A stretch of DNA of 22,671 nucleotides from a virus, in IMG/VR virus record IMGVR_UViG_3300008267_000419, positions 1 through 22,671 of that record; one strand, written 5' to 3'. Position numbers and translations under genes: made by a program. Below the pieces are notes generated by a model. It saw only the letters and a list, made by a program, of their open reading frames with translations. It was not told the DNA's origin and made no database searches. Of the stretch, positions 1 to 4,557 are shown in pieces (the stretch's first letter is position 1; the number at the start of each line of letters is the position of its first letter).

Positions 1-232
1 TGAATTGGAGTGGTTGTTGTTTAGGTTTGAAGTACCTATGGTACCTGTACTTGAAAAGTATGGATATGTATTACCCACTGAAAACTTGGTGGACAATATG
101 TTGAAGTATGCTGAAGGTAAGAGTGTATTGAACATGGGTGTTGATCGTGAAGGTGTAGTTGTTCGTGGTCTTGAAAGGGAGTTTAGTTTCAAGGCTATTA
201 GCAATACTTACCTACTTGGAAACAAGGAATAA
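1..232 (+). CDS. RNA ligase, C-terminal fragment (5' end outside window)
   Basis: The frame is open to the left edge, so only the last ~76 residues of the gene are visible and the TTG at 5 is not a credible start. The fragment carries two hallmarks of the nucleotidyltransferase core of ATP-dependent RNA ligases (Rnl2/DRB0094-like families): REGVVVRG, which matches motif IV, and SFKAISNTYLL, which matches the motif V region with its catalytic-pocket lysine. Such enzymes adenylate themselves on a lysine (motif I, outside this window) and seal RNA 3'-OH/5'-phosphate ends. Phages use them to repair tRNAs cleaved by host defence nucleases. The protein ends a few residues after motif V, as expected for ligases that lack a C-terminal extension. 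A hairpin with a T-run follows the stop. Motif recognition is from memory; the subfamily is not certain. Confidence 0.75.
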   Translation, partial: ELEWLLFRFEVPMVPVLEKYGYVLPTENLVDNMLKYAEGKSVLNMGVDREGVVVRGLEREFSFKAISNTYLLGNKE

Positions 233-236
233 CTAA

Positions 237-271
237 AAGGGAGGTATGTAAAAGTACCTCCCTTATTTTTT
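237..271 (+). terminator. Rho-independent terminator-like hairpin after the RNA ligase
   Basis: GGGAGGTA (239-246) pairs perfectly with TACCTCCC (255-262) around an 8-nt loop. Two A-T pairs extend the stem at its base, and a T-run at 266-271 follows. It begins 4 bases after the RNA ligase stop, as a terminator should. However, the last T abuts the ATG (272) of the next gene, so it also fills that gene's whole leader and could instead act as an attenuator or RNA-processing element. Confidence 0.7.
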
Positions 272-502
272 ATGAAAAAGTATAATATCAAGATTAATGA
301 TATTGGTATGTGCATGAGTGTACGTTGTGATTTTTATCAGACTTGTGCAAACAATAGTGCAAATATGTTTTATAAGACCAAGCGCAAGTTTGAACCTGTG
401 CTTGACCAAGGTGCGTGTTTGAGTTATGATAGTGGAAAGAACACAAAAGATTATTCGGATAATTGTTATCCAAACTTACTAAAAAAGATTTATGTCAACT
501 GA
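272..502 (+). CDS. Small cysteine-rich protein, unknown function
   Basis: This 76-residue soluble protein has no signal peptide or membrane segment. Five cysteines (C14, C19, C25, C49, C65) are spaced C-x4-C-x5-C-x23-C-x15-C, which could coordinate a metal ion; that is inference, because the spacing matches no zinc-finger class I can name. The most distinctive part is CMSVRCDFYQTCANN near the N terminus. The start is the ATG at 272, directly behind the hairpin T-run, with no Shine-Dalgarno motif and no room for one. The 3' end overlaps the next gene by 11 bases, so the two are probably translationally coupled. I do not recognise the family. Confidence 0.7.
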   Translation: MKKYNIKINDIGMCMSVRCDFYQTCANNSANMFYKTKRKFEPVLDQGACLSYDSGKNTKDYSDNCYPNLLKKIYVN

Positions 503-1223
503 TGTTAAATTCGTAGAACTGCCACAAGCTGAATATGTGGTACCAATCAAAACTGAGAAAAAGTCTTTGAATACTTTTTTGAAGCATTTACCCACAGCAT
601 GCTCATTGGAGTATTTGATTGAGGTATTACCCAAGTGTAATACAGATGGACCTTGGATTGCTGGGGGTGCGTTACATAGAACTTATCGTAAACTACCATT
701 GAGTGATAGTGATGTGGATGTGTTTTTTAAGAACAAAGAACAATTGGATAAGTATTTGCTTGAATTAAATAGCAATGCTTTATCAACTGGTAAGTATAGT
801 GTCACGACTTATATTGTATCTGAGTGGCATCATACGATGGTAATATCCTATATGGAACATGATTGGAAGATTCAGTGTGTGAGTTTCAAGTATTTTGATA
901 CGATTGAAGATTTATTTAGGTCATTTGATATCAATGTGTGTTGTATTGCTTATGATGGTACTAATGTAGTTTATGAACACAATGCGTTGAATGAGATTAA
1001 CAATAATGTTATTCATTTTAATGCAAATAGTATTAACTATCCGAGTGTTACATTAAAGAGGTTGGTGAAGTATGTAAAGATGGGATATGATATTGAGGAT
1101 CATGATCTTAAAGTATTGACCCGAGCTTTTTACAAGTCTAAAAAGAAGGCTATTGATATTTTGGATCAAGATTTTTTGACCAAAAAAGATATACCAATCA
1201 ACAATTATCAAGCTTTGACTTGA
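492..1223 (+). CDS. Pol-beta superfamily nucleotidyltransferase-like protein
   Basis: This 243-residue protein carries the N-terminal signature of Pol-beta-type nucleotidyltransferases: a GG turn (G58-G59 in WIAGGAL) followed after ~13 residues by D72-S-D74-V-D76 in a strand-like context (SDSDVDVFF). Enzymes with this fold transfer nucleotides to RNA ends, proteins or small molecules using two or three acidic residues and Mg2+. Downstream, WKIQC (125-129), FDINVCCIAYDG (145-156) and YPSVTLKRLVKY (183-194) resemble the body of phage nucleotidyltransferases I recall from other genomes. The third acidic residue expected on the strand around 125-130 is not obvious, because a glutamine (Q128) stands there. 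The substrate is unknown. The start ATG overlaps the preceding gene by 11 bases; the RNA ligase lies two genes upstream. Confidence 0.65.
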   Translation: MSTDVKFVELPQAEYVVPIKTEKKSLNTFLKHLPTACSLEYLIEVLPKCNTDGPWIAGGALHRTYRKLPLSDSDVDVFFKNKEQLDKYLLELNSNALSTGKYSVTTYIVSEWHHTMVISYMEHDWKIQCVSFKYFDTIEDLFRSFDINVCCIAYDGTNVVYEHNALNEINNNVIHFNANSINYPSVTLKRLVKYVKMGYDIEDHDLKVLTRAFYKSKKKAIDILDQDFLTKKDIPINNYQALT

Positions 1224-1257
1224 GTTGTATTATATAAAAAATACTTATATTCATAAT

Positions 1258-1527
1258 ATGAAGAACGAAAAGAAAATTGTTGAGCAGTCTGAGTTAATTG
1301 CAACACGTATGCCTCCGGGTGATAGATGGTTATTGAAAAATGATCCACGTAAAATTGTATATAACTCATTAACCGAAGCATTGGAAGGTTATTTCATGGA
1401 AACCAAGTTCAAAGGCGAATATCGTCTTGCTCCGTTGGATAGCAAACTATATGCTATTAAAGTAATTGAAGAAGAAGTTGTGCCTGAAGCACCCAAGACC
1501 TTTAACATTTATGGAGATCCAATTTAA
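1258..1527 (+). CDS. Hypothetical protein, 89 residues
   Basis: I do not recognise this protein. It is charged, soluble and acidic at the C terminus, with a central KIVYNSLTEALEGYF stretch that probably forms a helix. It has no cysteines, signal peptide or membrane segment. An upstream in-frame TTG at 1225 would add 11 residues, but ATG at 1258 is preferred because 1224-1257 is a very A/T-rich leader (TATATAAAAAATACTTATAT) that looks like untranslated or promoter DNA. Its TAA stop overlaps the ATG of the fucose synthase gene by one base (TAATG), so the two are almost certainly co-translated. Confidence 0.7.
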   Translation: MKNEKKIVEQSELIATRMPPGDRWLLKNDPRKIVYNSLTEALEGYFMETKFKGEYRLAPLDSKLYAIKVIEEEVVPEAPKTFNIYGDPI

Positions 1528-2453
1528 TGAATAAAAGTGATAAGATATATATCGCCGGTCATAATGGATTGGTTGGATCTGCGTTGGTTCGTTTGTTGAC
1601 CAAGTTGGGATATACAAACATCATTACACGTACACGTAGTGAATTGGATTTGACCAATCAATTGGCTGTAACCAACTTCTTTGAAAGTGTTAAGCCTGAC
1701 TATGTGTTTTTGGCTGCAGCTAAAGTAGGTGGTATCAACTACAACAAAACATATCCTGCGGATTTTATTTATGATAATCTACAGATACAAAACAATATTA
1801 TTCATAGTAGTTATGTACACAAAGTAAAGAAGTTGTTGTTTTTGGGTAGTAGTTGTATTTACCCCAAGGAAAATCCACTTCCTATCAATGAAAACAGATT
1901 GTTGTGTGCTCCACTAGAACCAACCAATGAAGCATATGCTTTGGCCAAGATTACTGGGTTAAAGATGTGTGAGTATTATAAAAAACAATATGGTTGCAAC
2001 TTTATCAGTGTGATGCCATGTAATTTATATGGACCCAATGATTGTTTTGATTTGGAAAAGAGTCATGTTATTAGTGCTTTATTAAAAAAGTTTGATACTG
2101 CTAAAAACAACAATACCCAAGAAATTGTTATGTGGGGTACTGGTGCAGCAAAACGTGAGTTTTTGTATGTGGATGACTTGGCTGAAGCATTGTTATTGTT
2201 AATGAACGAATATAGCGGTGATTTCGTTAATATTGGAACAGGCACTGAGATCAGTATGGGTGAATTGTACCAAGAGGTGTCAAACACCGTTGTGTATAGC
2301 GGCAAACTTGTTTTTGATACGTCTAAGCCAGATGGTACGATCTCCAAAGTAATGGATATCAACAAGATACTAAGTTTGGGGTGGAAACCCAAGACCAACA
2401 TACGAACTGGATTGAAGTTAACGTATGAGTGGTATTTGAACAACAAGAGCTAA
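1527..2453 (+). CDS. fcl: GDP-L-fucose synthase (NADPH-dependent epimerase/reductase)
   Basis: This 308-residue extended short-chain dehydrogenase/reductase matches the usual length of WcaG/Fcl enzymes. They convert GDP-4-keto-6-deoxy-D-mannose to GDP-L-fucose by 3,5-epimerisation and NADPH-dependent reduction. Visible features are the Rossmann motif GHNGLVG (11-17), AAAKVGGI (63-70), catalytic serine in GSSCIYP (107-113), Y137-x3-K141 in EAYALAK, NLYGPND (166-172) and KREFLYVDD (209-217). All key residues are present, so it is predicted to be active. The partner GDP-mannose 4,6-dehydratase is not in this window and must come from elsewhere in the phage or from the host. It is translationally coupled to the preceding gene (TAATG). 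A GGAG lies 10 bases before the start, inside the upstream gene, and is the only Shine-Dalgarno-like site in the window. A strong terminator follows. Confidence 0.95.
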   Translation: MNKSDKIYIAGHNGLVGSALVRLLTKLGYTNIITRTRSELDLTNQLAVTNFFESVKPDYVFLAAAKVGGINYNKTYPADFIYDNLQIQNNIIHSSYVHKVKKLLFLGSSCIYPKENPLPINENRLLCAPLEPTNEAYALAKITGLKMCEYYKKQYGCNFISVMPCNLYGPNDCFDLEKSHVISALLKKFDTAKNNNTQEIVMWGTGAAKREFLYVDDLAEALLLLMNEYSGDFVNIGTGTEISMGELYQEVSNTVVYSGKLVFDTSKPDGTISKVMDINKILSLGWKPKTNIRTGLKLTYEWYLNNKS

Positions 2454-2485
2454 AAAAAAGGGATCCTTAATTGGATCCCTTTTTT
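2452..2485. terminator. Bidirectional terminator between convergent genes
   Basis: An A-tract (2452-2459), GGGATCC (2460-2466), a 6-nt loop TTAATT, GGATCCC (2473-2479) and a T-tract (2480-2485) form a perfect hairpin with a U-run on both strands. It sits exactly between the rightward fcl gene and the leftward gene ending at 2503, so it can stop transcription from both sides. Confidence 0.92.
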
Positions 2486-2502
2486 GATTTAAGTACTTAA
2501 CT

Positions 2503-2703
2503 TTATAGTGATACTGAACCAGCTGGGTTAGCTTGAACTTCAGGTGCTGATGTCAAACTACCTTGTTGAGCTTGTTGAACACGATTACCAATTTCTTGGT
2601 TAAGAACACGCAAATTTGATTGTGCGGCTTCCAAACGAGCTAGTTCATCATAAGCTAGGCTCTTTAGTTCAACTACTGTTAGGTCTGATAACTTTTTTTC
2701 CAT
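2503..2703 (-). CDS. Small helical protein, paralogue A of a tandem pair
   Basis: This 66-residue protein has a helix-forming N-terminal two-thirds (LTVVELKSLAYDELARLEAA, then NLRVLNQEIGNRVQQ) and a flexible Ala/Pro/Gly/Ser-rich tail. The spacing of leucines and isoleucines suggests a short coiled coil or helical hairpin able to oligomerise. Its core aligns without gaps with the neighbouring gene at 2723-2911 (ELK, AYDEL, NLR, LNQE and the following R and QQ are shared). Function is unknown. The position beside an Ig-like protein and tail fibres suggests a virion or assembly role, by inference only. There is no Shine-Dalgarno motif; AAAGTTA lies ~10 bases before the ATG. Confidence 0.75.
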   Translation of the reverse strand: MEKKLSDLTVVELKSLAYDELARLEAAQSNLRVLNQEIGNRVQQAQQGSLTSAPEVQANPAGSVSL

Positions 2704-2722
2704 ATGTTTGTAACTTTCTATA

Positions 2723-2911
2723 TTAATTGTTTAGTGGTTCTGCTACAACAGGTTCTGCGCCAGCAGCACCTTGTTGTTGACGTTGAGATAACTCTTGATT
2801 GAGAATTCTCAAATTGTTGTTTGCGACGTTAATCTTTATTAACTCATCATAAGCATATGCTTTTAATTCGTTGATATTGAATTGTGATAGGTTTACTTGA
2901 TTTTGTTCCAT
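2723..2911 (-). CDS. Small helical protein, paralogue B of a tandem pair
   Basis: This 62-residue protein is built like its downstream neighbour: a helical core (NELKAYAYDELIKINVANNN, then LRILNQELSQRQQQ) followed by a low-complexity Gly/Ala/Pro/Glu tail. It lies 19 bases upstream of the paralogue in the same direction and is probably co-transcribed with it. About half the core positions are identical, while tails and N termini differ, which indicates an old tandem duplication. The leader has AAAGTTA ~9 bases before the ATG, as in the paralogue, and no Shine-Dalgarno motif. Function is unknown. Confidence 0.75.
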   Translation of the reverse strand: MEQNQVNLSQFNINELKAYAYDELIKINVANNNLRILNQELSQRQQQGAAGAEPVVAEPLNN

Positions 2912-2934
2912 AGGTTATAACTTTATTTTGTTAG

Positions 2935-3564
2935 TTAGTTTGGTTGATTGACTGTCAAATAGGCAGTGTTGGATGGCATACTACCACCAGCATTAGATGC
3001 AATCACGCTATAATAAGTAGTGTCACTTACAGAAGCGCTCGTGATTGTATATGATGTGGAAGTTTCACCTGTGATAGCTGTGCTACTCTTGTACCATTGA
3101 TAGGTTAGTGGTAGGCTACCAGTTACTTCGACACTAAAGGTAAAATCATCACCGGCTGTAATTGTGCCACCAACTGGTTGTACAACGAATGTTGGAGGTA
3201 TTGGTGACCATGGTAGAGGAGGTGAAATTACTGGAGGATCAATTTGTGTATAAATTGCGTTTGAAGCAGCAGTTTCATAACTAGCTTTTTGTGTTGGACC
3301 CATACTTTCAAATGTCCAACTCAACACTTGTGCTTCAGTTAATTGGTTATATGGAGTAAATGAACTACCACTATGATACATTACACCGGTTGTACCATAT
3401 ACACGGCTGTTGTAGGTGCTTCCACTCAAACTGCCGGTTGCGACGGTCATATTACCTAGACAATCCCAATGGACTGTGAATACAACGTCTGTTTCTTGAT
3501 CATATTTTGGATAACAATCTAGGTTTGTTACTTTCCATGTAATTGTTGGTACGTTTTCGCTCAT
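2935..3564 (-). CDS. Two-domain virion-type protein with C-terminal Ig-like domain
   Basis: This 209-residue protein has three parts. Residues ~7-108 form a beta-rich domain (TITWKVTNLDCYPKY, then LTEAQVLSWTFESMG) of a kind I remember from many phage hypothetical proteins. Residues ~109-124 are a proline-rich linker (PPVISPPLPWSPIPP). Residues ~125-206 form an immunoglobulin-like domain, recognisable by FVVQP, T-x-x-G-D-x-x-x-F-S-V, YQWYK (W157) and the tyrosine corner DTTYYSV followed by ASNAGG. The canonical disulfide cysteines are replaced by hydrophobic residues, as is common in phage Ig domains. Ig-like domains on phage surfaces are thought to bind glycans weakly; that role here is inferred. 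It starts the leftward cluster with the two mini-proteins and is expressed from the 3565-3650 intergenic region. Confidence 0.8.
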   Translation of the reverse strand: MSENVPTITWKVTNLDCYPKYDQETDVVFTVHWDCLGNMTVATGSLSGSTYNSRVYGTTGVMYHSGSSFTPYNQLTEAQVLSWTFESMGPTQKASYETAASNAIYTQIDPPVISPPLPWSPIPPTFVVQPVGGTITAGDDFTFSVEVTGSLPLTYQWYKSSTAITGETSTSYTITSASVSDTTYYSVIASNAGGSMPSNTAYLTVNQPN

Positions 3565-3650
3565 AATATATTAATCTGTTTAACTAATAAATATAGTTTG
3601 AGTTGTACAAATTGTTAATTATATTTTAAACTATTATATGTATGTGTTGA
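3565..3650. promoter_or_regulatory. Divergent intergenic promoter region
   Basis: This 86-bp, ~85% A/T spacer separates a leftward gene (start 3564) from a rightward gene (start 3651), so promoters for both must lie here or very close. TAATAAATA (3585-3593, + strand) is one base from the T4-type late-promoter box TATAAATA and lies ~60 bases before the glycosyltransferase. The opposite strand reads TATATTTATT. Neither is proven; phage-encoded sigma factors are unknown here. Confidence 0.4.
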
Positions 3651-4292
3651 ATGAAAATATTGTTTTGTTTACCTGGTTCTGAATATAGTGGTAGGTTTTT
3701 GACTTGTTGGACAAATCTATTGATTCATTGTTTACAAAGAAACTATCAAATCAATGTAGCTCAGCGATCTCATGAGGATTGTTATAGTGTTAGAAATATG
3801 TGTTTGGGTGGTCCTAATCAAAAACCATTTGGTGGCAAGGTTGATTATGACTATATAATGTGGATAGATAGTGATATATTATTTACCCCACAACATTTGG
3901 AACAATTGTTGGATCATGATGTGGATATAATTGGTGGTGTATATCCAACTGAAGATACTAAGTACTATACGACTCTTCAATATTGGGATGAAGATTATTA
4001 TAGAAAGAACGGATGTTTTAAAATGATGAGTGTTCAGGAAGTTAACGATATGAAAAAACAATATGATACTTTTCCTGTGGTTGCAACTGGTTTTGGATTT
4101 ATGTTGGTTAAAAATGGTGTATTTGAAAACATGACATATCCATGGTTTAAACCTGAATTGTTTCGAGTTAAACGATTGAAATATTTTGCATCCGAAGATG
4201 TTAATTGGTGTATGGAAGCAAATAAGTTGGGATATAAGGTTATGATAGATCCCAACGTAGTTTTGCAACGAGAAGTTATCAAGATGGTATAA
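3651..4292 (+). CDS. GT-A fold glycosyltransferase (family 2-like)
   Basis: This 213-residue cytoplasmic protein lacks membrane segments. It has the features of phage GT-A glycosyltransferases: a nucleotide-binding N terminus (MKILFCLPG), a DxD-type metal/nucleotide-sugar motif D73-S-D75 in IMWIDSDILF, ATGFGFMLVK (145-154) in the acceptor region, and an acidic pair E182-D183 in SEDVNWCMEA that fits the catalytic-base position. The C terminus (IDPNVVLQREVIK) corresponds to the place where relatives often have an H-E-K motif, but here the histidine is replaced. The donor and acceptor are unknown; GDP-fucose from the nearby fcl is a possibility. It stands alone on the + strand, convergent with the fibre operon, overlapping the 3' end of the 90-residue gene by 14 bases. 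No Shine-Dalgarno motif precedes the ATG. Confidence 0.85.
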   Translation: MKILFCLPGSEYSGRFLTCWTNLLIHCLQRNYQINVAQRSHEDCYSVRNMCLGGPNQKPFGGKVDYDYIMWIDSDILFTPQHLEQLLDHDVDIIGGVYPTEDTKYYTTLQYWDEDYYRKNGCFKMMSVQEVNDMKKQYDTFPVVATGFGFMLVKNGVFENMTYPWFKPELFRVKRLKYFASEDVNWCMEANKLGYKVMIDPNVVLQREVIKMV

Positions 4293-4551
4293 AATAGCTA
4301 CCAACTACATTGTTTCTTATTTTTTGAAAATAATCAAGTAAACTTTGATTTCTATCTGTTAACTTTGAAAAAGCTAGATCACAAACTTCGGATTGAGTTT
4401 TACCACTTGCTTCTTCCAATGTAACTTGATGTTCCAGTGTACCTGAAGCGTTGGTGTTTGTATCTCTCACCAAAAATCCAACCGCAATTGAAGTATGAAA
4501 TTCAGGTGGGTAAAGTTCGTATCTACAAATTGTGTATTCTATATTATCCAT
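4279..4551 (-). CDS. Hypothetical 90-residue protein downstream of the giant fibre
   Basis: This is the last gene of the leftward fibre unit, starting 6 bases after the stop of the 3862-residue fibre. The N-terminal part looks beta-rich (EYTICRYELYPPEF, then AVGFLVRD); residues ~43-76 look helical (VTLEEASGKTQSEVCDLAFS). There is no signal peptide or membrane segment. Position and size would fit a fibre-assembly chaperone or small virion protein, but no sequence motif proves this. The stop codon lies inside the end of the convergent glycosyltransferase gene. Confidence 0.7.
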   Translation of the reverse strand: MDNIEYTICRYELYPPEFHTSIAVGFLVRDTNTNASGTLEHQVTLEEASGKTQSEVCDLAFSKLTDRNQSLLDYFQKIRNNVVGSYFIPS

Positions 4552-4557
4552 AAATTG

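Noticed and set aside
1225-1257. TTG start at 1225 for the 89-residue gene
   Set aside because: The extension would be encoded by an extremely A/T-rich leader and adds an unconvincing YYIKNTYIHN stretch; ATG 1258 is the simpler start.
2063-2446. A 127-codon open frame antisense to fcl
   Set aside because: The sense strand encodes a complete, well-conserved enzyme; the antisense frame has no motif and would read out of the bidirectional terminator region.
3879-4304. A 141-codon open frame antisense to the glycosyltransferase
   Set aside because: It is fully embedded in a convincing glycosyltransferase gene, has an odd composition (many Ile, His, Phe) and no recognisable domain.
4317-4333. 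TTATTTT/AAAATAA hairpin as a terminator between convergent genes
   Set aside because: The stem has only A-T pairs with a 3-base loop and lies inside the 90-residue coding region, so it is unlikely to terminate transcription.
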